Positions 16,897-23,388 of a stretch of DNA of 23,388 nt are shown piece after piece (within the stretch, counting starts at the first letter, position 1; the number at the start of each line of letters is the position of its first letter). Made by a program: the position numbers and the translations under genes. The DNA is taken from contig JASLXP010000369.1 in NCBI GenBank assembly GCA_030740295.1, positions 1 to 23,388 on the forward strand. Reading direction: 5' to 3'. The DNA is from Planctomycetota bacterium (GTDB lineage: Bacteria > Planctomycetota > PUPC01 > JACPCR01). The notes beneath the pieces were generated by a model. That model searched no databases, was not told where the DNA came from, and was given only the letters and a program-made list of their open reading frames with translations.

Positions 16897-18084
16897 AATC
16901 ACCCCACGTTCCGCCAGCGCAGCGATTTCCTCCTCACTCATTCCCAACAGTTCACGCAGGACCATCTGATTGTGTTCTCCGAGCTCCGGCGCGGGCTTAT
17001 CAACACGGGTCGGAGTATCCGAGAGTTTGATTGGTGAGGCCGGCATCAGGGTTGGCCCGGCGACTGGATGTGGCACCTCGGTCATCATTTCGCGGGCCTG
17101 AATCTGCGGATGCTGGATGACCTGTTCGACGTTTTGGATCGGACCGCTGGGGATGCCGGCAGATTCGAGACTCTCGAGCCACTCTTCGGTCGTCTTCTGT
17201 TGAAAAATCTCGTTCAGCAGGAGTTCCAGGTCCGGCTGGTTTTCAGTACGATCGGGATTGGTGGCAAAGCGCGGGTTTGTTACGAGCTCGGGGCGTCCAA
17301 CGTGTTCGCAGAATTTCTTCCACGTGGCATCGTTGCCGACCGCGATGACCAGGTAGCCATCTTTGGATGTGAAGATTTGGAATGGCGTAATAGACGGATG
17401 CCGCGAGCCCAGCGGTTGGGGTACTTCGCCAGTGACCGCGTAGCGTGCCACCGCGTTCTCGAGCAACGCGACCTGGCAATCGAGCATGGCGATATCGACG
17501 AGTTGTCCTTCGCCCGTCCGTTCACGGTGATGAAGCGCGGAGAGGATGCCGATGACGGTGAACAGCGCGGACGAAAGATCGCCAATCGATGTTCCGACAC
17601 GGACCGGCGGCCGGTCTGGTTCGCCGGTGATGCTGATGAGCCCTCCCATGGCCTGGATGATCATGTCGTAAGCGCCAAGGGGGGACAACGGCCCGGTCTG
17701 ACCAAACCCGGAAGTGGCCGCGTAGATGAGGCCCGGATTGATTTCCTTGAGCACCTCGTAATCCAGGCCAAGACGCTTCATTGCGCCGGGCCGATAGTTC
17801 TCTGCAAGGATGTCGGCATCCTTTACCAACCCCTTAAGGACCTCTTTTCCTTCATCGCTGCGGAGGTTGAGTGTGATGCTCTTCTTTCCACGATTGACGC
17901 TCATGAAATAAGCGCTGACGCCATTCTGAAAAGGGCCAAACTGCCGCGCTTCATCGCCGGTACCGGGCAGTTCAACCTTGATGACCTCGGCCCCCAGGTC
18001 CGCGAGGATCATGGTGGCATAGGGGCCTGCGAGCACTCGAGTCAGATCGATGACCCGGAGACCTGAAAGCGACTGAATGGGCAT
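16894..18084 (-). CDS. CaiB/BaiF family (class III) CoA-transferase
   Basis: A full-length 396-aa class III CoA-transferase, related to formyl-CoA:oxalate and carnitine CoA-transferases. Seen motifs: VIDLTRVLAGPYATMILADL near residues 11-30, GAEVIKVE, NRGKKSITLNLR (64-75), LAENYRPGAMKRLGLDYE (93-110), SGFGQTGP, and GAYDMIIQAMGG with D140 at the catalytic aspartate position. The C-terminal QIQAREM and LGEHN words are also typical. It transfers CoA between acyl-CoA and a carboxylic acid; the acid cannot be told. The start at 18084 has AGGA about 9 nt upstream. The TAG stop is supplied by the last unit of the 17-nt repeat. It is divergent from the response regulator. It has no obvious link to the uronate genes, though oxalate or another organic acid is a possible substrate. 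Confidence 0.92.
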   Translation of the reverse strand: MPIQSLSGLRVIDLTRVLAGPYATMILADLGAEVIKVELPGTGDEARQFGPFQNGVSAYFMSVNRGKKSITLNLRSDEGKEVLKGLVKDADILAENYRPGAMKRLGLDYEVLKEINPGLIYAATSGFGQTGPLSPLGAYDMIIQAMGGLISITGEPDRPPVRVGTSIGDLSSALFTVIGILSALHHRERTGEGQLVDIAMLDCQVALLENAVARYAVTGEVPQPLGSRHPSITPFQIFTSKDGYLVIAVGNDATWKKFCEHVGRPELVTNPRFATNPDRTENQPDLELLLNEIFQQKTTEEWLESLESAGIPSGPIQNVEQVIQHPQIQAREMMTEVPHPVAGPTLMPASPIKLSDTPTRVDKPAPELGEHNQMVLRELLGMSEEEIAALAERGVI

Positions 18085-18175
18085 GTAGAGAATTCCTGTG
18101 GATAACCGGTCCGTTGCTGAGCTAAAAGCAGGCTAATACCCAGAGCCTGCAAATTAAAACCGTTTGGCCAAGCCT

Positions 18176-18679
18176 ATGTCAGAATCCGAAGCGCCCGTCC
18201 TTGAACAGAAACATACGAGCCCCTTGAAGATCCTCATGGTGGATGATGAAGATGTGTTCCCTGAAGAGATCGCCCCTGAACTCCGGGAGCAGGGCTACGA
18301 GTGCGAGACCGCCTCGGACGGTGAAAGGGGCCTCAAACTCGCGGCCAGCTTCCTGCCTGACGTCGTGCTCTGCGATCTGATGATGCCCAGGATGAACGGC
18401 GACATGGTCCTAAGAAAACTAACGGAACGGATTCCGGCCACGCAGGTGATCATGATTACCGCTTATGGCACGCTTGATGGCGCCGTCGATTCCTTTCGCA
18501 ACGGGGCCTGCGATTATCTGCTCAAACCCGTCATCATCGAAGATCTTCTGGCCAAGATTGAGCGCATCAAGAACGAAAGGCAACTTCGCACCGAAGTCCA
18601 GCAGCTCCGGCAGATTGTCTCTGAGCAGCATTGGACATCGTCGGCGAAAGTGAGGCCATTCAGTCGTCAGCCTGATTGA
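18176..18679 (+). pseudogene. Response regulator receiver, N-terminal part of a broken NtrC-type gene
   Basis: The first 167 codons form an intact CheY-like receiver: acidic pair D23/D24 in MVDDED, phospho-acceptor D67 in LCDLMMP, T95 in MITAYG, and K117 in LLKPV. A coiled linker follows (IERIKNERQLRTEVQQLRQIV). At about 18629 the frame stops matching the family. The next segment of an NtrC-like protein (LDIVGESEAIQS, 18631-18666) is in frame +1 relative to it, and the one after that in a third frame. As it stands, translation would give a receiver with a 15-residue nonsense tail, which might still work as a single-domain regulator. ATG 18176 is preferred to TTG 18164. No Shine-Dalgarno site is evident. 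Confidence 0.8.
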
Positions 18680-18761
18680 TGCATTCGCTGAAGTGGATAC
18701 CCCGGTTCTGATCTGTGGAGAGACCGGTACCGGCAAAGAGCTCGTTGCACAGACAATCCAA
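18631..18761 (+). pseudogene. Frameshifted, truncated sigma-54 AAA+ domain remnant
   Basis: Reading 18631-18666 in one frame gives LDIVGESEAIQS. Reading from 18669 in another gives SLIDAFAEVDTPVLICGETGTGKELVAQTIQ (split here across two frames). This is the start of the central ATPase domain of an NtrC-type activator, including the Walker A motif GETGTGKE (18717-18740). Similarity stops at about 18761. The GAFTGA loop, Walker B and the DNA-binding domain are all missing. The piece belongs to the receiver just upstream, so the gene has two frameshifts and a 3' deletion. Confidence 0.82.
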
Positions 18762-19102
18762 ACGAAAGAGAGGCGGCGGCCAAACAACAGAGAATCGCTG
18801 GAAACTGAATCGGGCGCCTGCCTGTTTGATAGGTCCGACCCGCCGATTGCCAGGCAGGTACCCGTAATTCTTTCTCCTCCTTTTTCCTCCTGCAGGCTGC
18901 CTCCTGTTGTTAAGGACTGAGAAGTTTCCTGGGGCGCTACATCACGAAAGTCGGCTTCGAAGGAGCTTCGAAGTCGGCTTTTCTTTTTGGCTTCAGATTG
19001 AAGGCGGCCGGGCGTGGGCTTCCCTTGCGACAGCAGTTCATATCGTTAGGCTAGACCGGGCAGACAGGTAAGAGCGCGGGAAGCAATCAGCGGAAAAAGC
19101 AG
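18762..19102. other. Intergenic stretch after the truncated regulator
   Basis: I see no gene in these 341 nt. The stretch contains an inverted repeat CCTGCCTG (18817-18824) / CAGGCAGG (18851-18858), a C/T-rich run (about 18870-18905), a strong terminator (18947-18988), and then the leader of the pseudokinase gene. The first part probably replaces the lost 3' portion of the NtrC-type gene. Confidence 0.5.
18947..18988 (+). terminator. Rho-independent terminator
   Basis: AAAGTCGGCTTCGAA pairs with TTCGAAGTCGGCTTT, a 15-bp stem with two G-U pairs, across a short GGAGC loop. TTTTCTTTTT follows. It lies after the regulator remnant and before the pseudokinase gene, so it should insulate the two on the plus strand. 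Confidence 0.8.
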
Positions 19103-20872
19103 ATGGGAACACAGCAATCCCAGGCATCCTTTAAAGGCCTGCGTCAGGTGGGTGAATACACCATTGAAGGCGTCCAGGATAAGGGTGCGGCCTGGGTAAC
19201 CTTCCATGGCAGAACGGCCAACGGCGCGCCGGCTACGCTCACGGTGTTGAGCCCGGAATCGGCCCGGAACGAAACCATTGTTGGGAGGTTCCTCAGAGGA
19301 GCCAGCATACTCGCCGAGTTGGACCACCCCAACGTCGTTCACACCCTGGGAACGGGGCAGACACCCGATGGCCTCTACTACCAGGCCCTCGAGCATGTGG
19401 AAGGCTCGACCCTGCGGCAGTTGGTGGAACGCACAGGAGGCCTCGAAGAAAAAGAAGCCATCGCCATCTGCTATCGGATTGGACAAGGCATGGGCATGGC
19501 CGAAGCACTCGGCATCGTACATCGCAACATCAAACCCAAAAACATAATCATCGGAAACGACGGCAACCCCCGCCTCACCGGCTTTGGCCTCGCCAGACAC
19601 CAGGTGGAAGATTCCACCGTCACCATGGCCGGGGCCGTGCTCGGAACACCTCTCTTCACCAACCCCGAACAGGCTTCCGGCGTAGCAGTCGATTTCCGTT
19701 CTGACATCTATTCCTTCGGTGCCACCTTTTTTTTCGCCGTCACAGGCAAACCACCCTATGACGGCCCCAACGAAGCCGTCATCTACGCCCGCCACCGAAC
19801 TGAACCCATCCCCCTCGCACACGAGGTAGCCTCACACGTCTCTGAAAACACCTCACGCGTCATTGAAAAAATGATGCAGAAAAAGCCCGAAGATCGTTAC
19901 CAGACCGTGGCCGACCTCTGCGCTGACCTCACCAACCTCTACCACGGCCACCAGCCGGCCTTTGGCAAGGATTCCGTTGGCTGGGCCCAGGCTGACGAGG
20001 TCGGGGCTGAAGCTGGAACAGCAACCGCAATAGATACCGGCCTCAGCCACGCAGAAATGCGTTTCCTCTCCATGTGTGTGGAGCTTCAGTACCTGAACGC
20101 CGTCCAGACCGAGCAGGCCAGAGAGGCTACACTCAACTCACGTGGTCAGGGCGCCGCATTTTACATCTGGGACACGATTCGAGAGTGGAACTATCTGGAC
20201 CAGGAACGCGTCGATTACGTCCGGCAAGCGGTCATGACAGAGCTTGCCCAGCATCTGGAGCAGCCCGGAAAGCTCACTACCAAAGCACAGAAACGGACAA
20301 AAAGAGAACGGGCAAGAGCAAGCAAAGCCGCCCAGAAGAACAAGGGGAGCAACGTCGCCTTCATAGGAATTGCCGCGGCCCTTACCATTATCACGCTGAT
20401 TGGCTTTCTGATCACAAAGGACATGTTTGGAGCGGCCTGCGCATTTCAGATCTCGTCCAGTCTGATTTCCATGTGGGCCGGTATCGTACTCATCATCGAC
20501 GCATTCCAGGAGAGCATTCTCTGGGGTCTTGGAACCCTGTTCATCCCTTTTGTAGGTCCCGTGTATTTCTTCACCAGATTCGAAGGAGACAAAAGACTGA
20601 TCGGTGTCCTCATGTTCTCACAGCTACTGATCCTGCCCATCACGGGCTTTATCGCCTACAAGCACATCTATGACGAAGTAGAGAAAGAGATATCAGTGCC
20701 ACAGGGCCAGCCGAAAAAGGGCAAGAAAGGTCAGGTGAATGACATCCTCGAAGAGAAGCGCAAGCAGCTCGAAAAATTCAGAAAAGACAACACTGCAGAG
20801 CCCGGTACGCCCGGAGTTCCAGCCAATCCGCCCGTAGTGCCCCCTGCGCTCCCGCCCGCGCCGTCGCCATGA
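19103..20872 (+). CDS. Membrane pseudokinase (Hanks-type Ser/Thr kinase fold)
   Basis: A 589-aa protein. The kinase fold spans about residues 17-280: LDHPNVVHTLGTG (73-85), YYQALEHVEGSTLRQLV, GIVHRNIKPKNIIIG (137-151), GTPLFTNPEQASG (181-193), DFRSDIYSFGATFFFAVTGKPPYDG (197-221), and RYQTVADLCADL. The catalytic residues are gone. The VAIK lysine is T47 (ATLTVL), the helix-C Glu position is G66 (FLRGASIL), HRD is H-R-N142, and DFG is G160-F-G. The Gly-rich loop is degenerate. Residues 314-385 form a helical domain. Four membrane helices follow, at about 417-437, 443-468, 472-491 and 499-519, then a charged coiled coil (545-562) and a Pro-rich tail. The ATP-binding and scaffold parts beyond the active site are conserved, which argues for a signalling scaffold rather than decay. 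The start at ATG 19103 has only a weak GGAAAA upstream. Confidence 0.88.
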   Translation: MGTQQSQASFKGLRQVGEYTIEGVQDKGAAWVTFHGRTANGAPATLTVLSPESARNETIVGRFLRGASILAELDHPNVVHTLGTGQTPDGLYYQALEHVEGSTLRQLVERTGGLEEKEAIAICYRIGQGMGMAEALGIVHRNIKPKNIIIGNDGNPRLTGFGLARHQVEDSTVTMAGAVLGTPLFTNPEQASGVAVDFRSDIYSFGATFFFAVTGKPPYDGPNEAVIYARHRTEPIPLAHEVASHVSENTSRVIEKMMQKKPEDRYQTVADLCADLTNLYHGHQPAFGKDSVGWAQADEVGAEAGTATAIDTGLSHAEMRFLSMCVELQYLNAVQTEQAREATLNSRGQGAAFYIWDTIREWNYLDQERVDYVRQAVMTELAQHLEQPGKLTTKAQKRTKRERARASKAAQKNKGSNVAFIGIAAALTIITLIGFLITKDMFGAACAFQISSSLISMWAGIVLIIDAFQESILWGLGTLFIPFVGPVYFFTRFEGDKRLIGVLMFSQLLILPITGFIAYKHIYDEVEKEISVPQGQPKKGKKGQVNDILEEKRKQLEKFRKDNTAEPGTPGVPANPPVVPPALPPAPSP

Positions 20873-20936
20873 GCCGCCCCGCTCGTGCTGGCATCCTGCT
20901 GGCCCGCGTTCAAAGTTGACCAGTTTCGGGCAACCA

Positions 20937-21803
20937 TCAGTCGTACTTGGAGACCTTCCGCTGATGGTTTTTGAAACTCTCTGACTCGTACTCCTCAAAA
21001 AGCTGACGAATGATCTCATCGCTCGCGCTGTGATATCTTCGTTTCGCGCCAGAGAGATCCTCCTCCGGGATATCGTGTACAAGCATCGTCTCGGTAAAGA
21101 TCCCTGCCTCGCGCACAGCGATGCCCTGCCTGTTCAGAATGAAAGAATCACCGACTCCGACGCCCGGATAGCCCATAAAGGGCTCGCCCACCGATTCCGG
21201 AACGACCACGTTCGCCTTAATCACATACACCTCATTCTCCACCGCCCGCGCCACATGCTGAGAGCGCACAGTATTCGTATGCGCATCCACCCCTTTGTGC
21301 CCGATGTAATTGAAATGCGGAGAGAAGATAATCTGCGCACCTCGCATCGCCTCGATCCGGGCCGGCTCCATATAGGATGAATCCGCGCAGATGATGATCC
21401 CAAACTTCACCCCGTCCTTTTCAAACACGGGAAAATCATGCCCGCGACAGAAGTAATCGTAGACGAGATAGTTTTTCGAATACCGGCCAACCAATTGTCC
21501 CCTGTCAGCAACCACCATCGTATTGAACAGCCGATCGCCACGAAGCTCATTGAGACCCAGCAACAACATCGGACTGAACTTACCGAACTCACCCAGCAGT
21601 TCCTTGAACTCAGCACTATCCAGCGAGATTGAATTCTGAAGCGCGGCCTCCTCGTTATTGAAGTACCCCTGAAGAAAAGTCTCCGGCATACAGAGCACCT
21701 GTGCCCCGGCATCCTCAGCCTTTCGAAGCGCGTCCAGCGTAGTCTTCAGATTGGCCTCAACATCACCAAAAACAACCCCGGCCTGGCAAACAGCAATTCT
21801 CAT
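20937..21803 (-). CDS. Nitrilase-superfamily carbon-nitrogen hydrolase
   Basis: A full-length 288-aa CN-hydrolase. The Glu-Lys-Cys triad is visible as E41 in CMPETFLQGY, K110 in RYSKNYL, and C139 in IIICADSSYMEPAR. The alpha-beta-beta-alpha family pattern is clear from the N-terminal MRIAVCQAGVVFGDVEANL onward. It hydrolyses an amide, nitrile or N-carbamoyl bond, or acts as an amidase. The substrate is unknown, although the closest textual resemblance is to aliphatic amidase/N-carbamoylputrescine-type enzymes. It is cytoplasmic. The start at 21803 is supported by GAGGA on the minus strand (TCCTC at 21812-21816 on +). It converges on the pseudokinase gene with 64 nt between, in which I see no good terminator. 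Confidence 0.92.
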   Translation of the reverse strand: MRIAVCQAGVVFGDVEANLKTTLDALRKAEDAGAQVLCMPETFLQGYFNNEEAALQNSISLDSAEFKELLGEFGKFSPMLLLGLNELRGDRLFNTMVVADRGQLVGRYSKNYLVYDYFCRGHDFPVFEKDGVKFGIIICADSSYMEPARIEAMRGAQIIFSPHFNYIGHKGVDAHTNTVRSQHVARAVENEVYVIKANVVVPESVGEPFMGYPGVGVGDSFILNRQGIAVREAGIFTETMLVHDIPEEDLSGAKRRYHSASDEIIRQLFEEYESESFKNHQRKVSKYD

Positions 21804-21825
21804 GAAGAATGTCCTCGATGTAAAT

Positions 21826-22006
21826 TGAAGGAATCGGAAATGAAGGAATGAAGGAATCGGAAATCGGGAATCAGGAATGAAGGAGTGGTGGAATGAGGGA
21901 ATCTGGGACTGTGACCAGCATCCAGCATCCCAGAATCCTTGAAACCAGCATCCAGAATCCAGAATCCAGAATCAAGCATCAAGCATCCAGCATCCAGCAT
22001 CCAGCC
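21826..22006. repeat. Low-complexity heptad repeat region
   Basis: The left part (about 21826-21905) is a purine-rich run of GGAATGAA/GGAATC variants. The right part (21915-22006) is built from CCAGCAT/CCAGAAT/CAAGCAT heptads, eight of them in perfect register at 21945-22000. There is no coding frame of note. The two halves are roughly complementary in composition and could pair. It is probably slippage-generated intergenic DNA, similar in style to the 17-nt array at 16812. Confidence 0.8.
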
Positions 22007-22075
22007 AAAACCCCGGCTTTTATGCATCAGAGGCCACCGCTAGACAACCCACCTACCCCAGCTATAATTCCCGCC

Positions 22076-22114
22076 TTCAATTTTGGGGGCGATCCAATTC
22101 CCTCCAAAATTGAA
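22076..22114. other. Hairpin immediately upstream of the tRNA gene
   Basis: TTCAATTTTGG and CCAAAATTGAA form a perfect 11-bp inverted repeat around a GGG...CCC-containing loop. It ends 5 nt before the tRNA-Phe 5' end. It may be a processing or promoter-associated structure; no role is shown. Confidence 0.5.
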
Positions 22115-22119
22115 TGGTC

Positions 22120-22192
<73 letters not shown>

Positions 22193-22455
22193 TTATCATC
22201 AGAGCCGCTGAGAGTGCCGATTTCGGCCTTTTCAGCGGCTCTCGCTGCTTCTGGCGTTTCCGCTGTTTTCTCTTCACTCTTGCCGCTCATTGCCACAATT
22301 TGCCGTGTTTTGGCGTTGGTTCCCGCAAGCTGTGCCCTAAGACGCGGATCCGGGTTGCCGTCTGTGCCAGTGGCTCTCAGCCCTTGCTCTTGTGACTCTC
22401 GCTTTGGCATGTCCGGCAGGACGTCCAGTGCTCCTTCCATGTCCAGCAAACCAAA
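22193..22455 (-). pseudogene. Probable C-terminal remnant of a tyrosine recombinase (integrase)
   Basis: On the minus strand, an open frame reads LLDMEGALDVLPDMP, then LRATGTDGNPDPRLRAQL, and then a low-complexity tail running into the tRNA. The words ALDxLPDxP and ATGTDG are ones I associate with the C-terminal end of planctomycete-type phage integrases, just after the catalytic Tyr region. A TGA at 22456-22458 closes the frame upstream, and no R-H-R-Y core is present, so only the tail survives. The open frame continues through the tRNA, but that part is a translation of the tRNA. The assignment rests on short text and is moderate at best. Confidence 0.4.
22201..22242. terminator. Strong stem-loop downstream of tRNA-Phe
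   Basis: AGAGCCGCTGA (22201-22211) and TCAGCGGCTCT (22232-22242) pair perfectly. An inner GCCGA-TT-TCGGC hairpin extends the stem. It starts 9 nt after the tRNA and is well placed as its terminator, but no run of T follows. It could instead be part of the element's attachment region. Confidence 0.5.
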
Positions 22456-22458
22456 TCA

Positions 22459-22520
22459 AAGAAAACCTCTCTCTCAGGCTGGCAATTTCAGTCCACTACT
22501 TCAGAAAGATCCGTTCTCGG
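22459..22520. other. Intergenic, no feature recognised
   Basis: About 60 nt lie between the recombinase remnant and the attC-like site. I see no gene, repeat or clear signal here. Confidence 0.4.
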
Positions 22521-22587
22521 GCACATAACGTGAAGCTGACCGAACGGCGGGGATTACCCGCCGTTCGTGTCGAGCGCTTGGTTCGAT
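22521..22587. repeat. attC-like folded recombination site
   Basis: A perfect 11-bp inverted repeat CGAACGGCGGG (22541-22551) / CCCGCCGTTCG (22557-22567) with a 5-nt loop forms the core. The flanks continue the pairing imperfectly: AACGTGAAGCTGAC on one side against GTCGAGCGCTTGGTT on the other. The ends, read on +, are ACATAAC and GTTCGAT, each one mismatch from the integron R-box patterns RYYYAAC and GTTRRRY. The total is about 67 bp, within the usual attC range. The imperfect outer arms with unpaired bases fit attC better than a simple terminator. No T-tract follows. Confidence 0.45.
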
Positions 22588-22826
22588 TTGGATGACGGGC
22601 GATACGGAATCCCCTCACGGGCCAACCGGTCAATGTTCGGCGTCTTGACCTTCGTCGCGCCGTAGCAGCCAAGATCGCCGTAGCCAAGGTCGTCGGCGAG
22701 GATATCGAGGATGTTGGGCTGGCCTGCTTTCGCGTCGGAACGATGACTGGCGGCCGTGACATTGTTTCCGTCGGCGGCGTGGAGCACGGCCAGCAGGGCG
22801 GTGAGGATTGCGAAGGTGTGTTTCAT
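22554..22826 (-). pseudogene. Truncated arylsulfatase, N-terminal 90 aa only
   Basis: The start at 22826 follows GGAG at good spacing and opens a signal peptide ([20 protein letters not shown]). The sulfatase N-terminus follows: [38 protein letters not shown] (positions about 36-73, split here only for reference), with the metal-binding DD pair in [10 protein letters not shown]. Similarity ends at about 22611. The remaining residues ([14 protein letters not shown]) are translated from the attC-like site, and a TAA stops the frame at 22554-22556. The formylglycine motif CxPSR and over 80% of a normal 450-550 aa sulfatase are absent, so the product cannot be an active sulfatase. The ATG overlaps the upstream gene's stop (ATGA). 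Confidence 0.85.
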
Positions 22827-23388
22827 GGTTTGATCTCCAGGCTGCGAATCGTCCATTGGCCGTTCTCGGCACAGGTGGCTTGCACAGGGTGGCCGTTGAT
22901 GCGGGCTTCGACTTTGGTGGCTTTCGTGTTGACCGTCAGCTCGGCGCTTTCGGCATCGGCGTCGAGACGGATGCTACCGTCGGGTTGAGTGGCGACGACG
23001 AGTTTGCCAAGGGGGAAACGCTCGCAGGTCACGCGCCCGGCGGGACACTCCAGCGTCAGGGGGAGCGCAGCATCGGCGTTCGGCTGGTAGGCGACCCAGG
23101 TGCGTGAAGGCTCACAGGAGAGCAGCCACGCGGTTTTGCCGGGTGTGGTGGAGAGCTTCGCGTCTTTCACGGCAAGCTGGCCGCTGTCGTTGACGGCAAA
23201 CTCGGGCGACTGCAGAAACTGCGGCCACGGGTCGTCGCGACCGTTGATCTTGCGCGTGGCGTATTCTTCGGTGTAAGCGTGCCAGCGCATGTCGAGGCGG
23301 CGGTCGTCGCGCTCGTAGGCGATGTGGCGCGTGAAGCCGTCCGCTTCATCGGCGGTGACTTTGCCGGCGAGGATCTTGTCCTGAAACG
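22823..23388 (-). CDS. Hypothetical protein, C-terminal part, runs off the window
   Basis: An open frame enters from beyond 23388 and ends at TGA 22823-22825, giving at least 188 residues. I do not recognise the family. The visible part begins [19 protein letters not shown] and contains [18 protein letters not shown], followed by a strand-rich C-terminal region ([64 protein letters not shown]) that looks like a beta-sandwich. The stop overlaps the sulfatase start by 4 nt, so the two were translated together. By association it may concern sulfated glycans. The true start is outside the window; an internal ATG at 23290 is not needed. Confidence 0.75.
   Translation of the reverse strand, partial: FQDKILAGKVTADEADGFTRHIAYERDDRRLDMRWHAYTEEYATRKINGRDDPWPQFLQSPEFAVNDSGQLAVKDAKLSTTPGKTAWLLSCEPSRTWVAYQPNADAALPLTLECPAGRVTCERFPLGKLVVATQPDGSIRLDADAESAELTVNTKATKVEARINGHPVQATCAENGQWTIRSLEIKP

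Noticed and set aside
17068..18066. Long plus-strand open frame (332 codons) over the CoA-transferase gene
   Set aside because: It is antisense to a clear CaiB/BaiF gene with all family motifs, and its translation resembles no protein.
18629..18690. Programmed ribosomal frameshift in the response regulator
   Set aside because: Two shifts would be needed, no slippery heptamer is visible, and the ATPase domain is truncated anyway, so decay or sequencing error is more likely.

Overview
The window is about 23.4 kb of moderately GC-rich DNA. It looks like a piece of a PVC-superphylum (Planctomycetes/Lentisphaerae-like) or related heterotroph, probably from a metagenome. The evidence is circumstantial: a sulfatase, secreted right-handed beta-helix and CBM-bearing proteins, several beta-propellers, a Hanks-type kinase homologue, weak or absent Shine-Dalgarno sites before some genes, and many short intergenic palindromes and tandem repeats. 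No marker gene fixes the phylum.

Region 1 (1-8577, all on +) opens with a 170-190 bp nested palindromic element. A run of closely spaced genes follows: a Trp-rich unknown protein, a beta-lactamase-family serine hydrolase, a TIM-barrel sugar isomerase/epimerase, an aldo/keto reductase (4-nt stop/start overlap with the isomerase), a secreted parallel beta-helix protein, an oligogalacturonate-lyase/TolB-like beta-propeller, and a two-domain GNAT-like acyltransferase.

Region 2 (8653-16682) holds a beta-sandwich-like unknown (-), a spacer with GTCTGAC repeats, a 1290-residue secreted glycoside-hydrolase-like protein with a translationally overlapping GH43-like propeller protein, then mannonate dehydratase (UxuA, -) divergent from an SMP-30/gluconolactonase-type lactonase (+). 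With the beta-helix, propeller, isomerase and reductase genes, this suggests capture and breakdown of uronate-containing or other acidic plant or algal polysaccharide. The lactonase would give aldonates, UxuA would give 2-keto-3-deoxygluconate, and the isomerase and reductase would handle side sugars. KDG kinase and aldolase are not in the window, so the pathway is an inference.

Region 3 (16683-21803) has two tandem-repeat arrays (39-nt and 17-nt units), a CaiB/BaiF-type CoA-transferase (-), a broken NtrC-type response regulator (intact receiver, frameshifted and truncated AAA+ domain), a rho-independent terminator, a membrane pseudokinase lacking every canonical catalytic residue, and a nitrilase-superfamily amidohydrolase (-).

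Region 4 (21804-23388) looks like a recombination scar. It contains a heptad-repeat spacer, tRNA-Phe(GAA), a likely C-terminal remnant of a tyrosine recombinase abutting the tRNA, an attC-like folded site, and a sulfatase gene truncated at that site and translationally coupled to an upstream gene that runs off the window.

The observations most worth following up are the K/E/D/D-null pseudokinase, the tRNA/integrase-remnant/attC-like junction, the 39-nt repeat in which each unit carries a ribosome-binding site and a mini-ORF, and the probable new family of secreted carbohydrate-active proteins.
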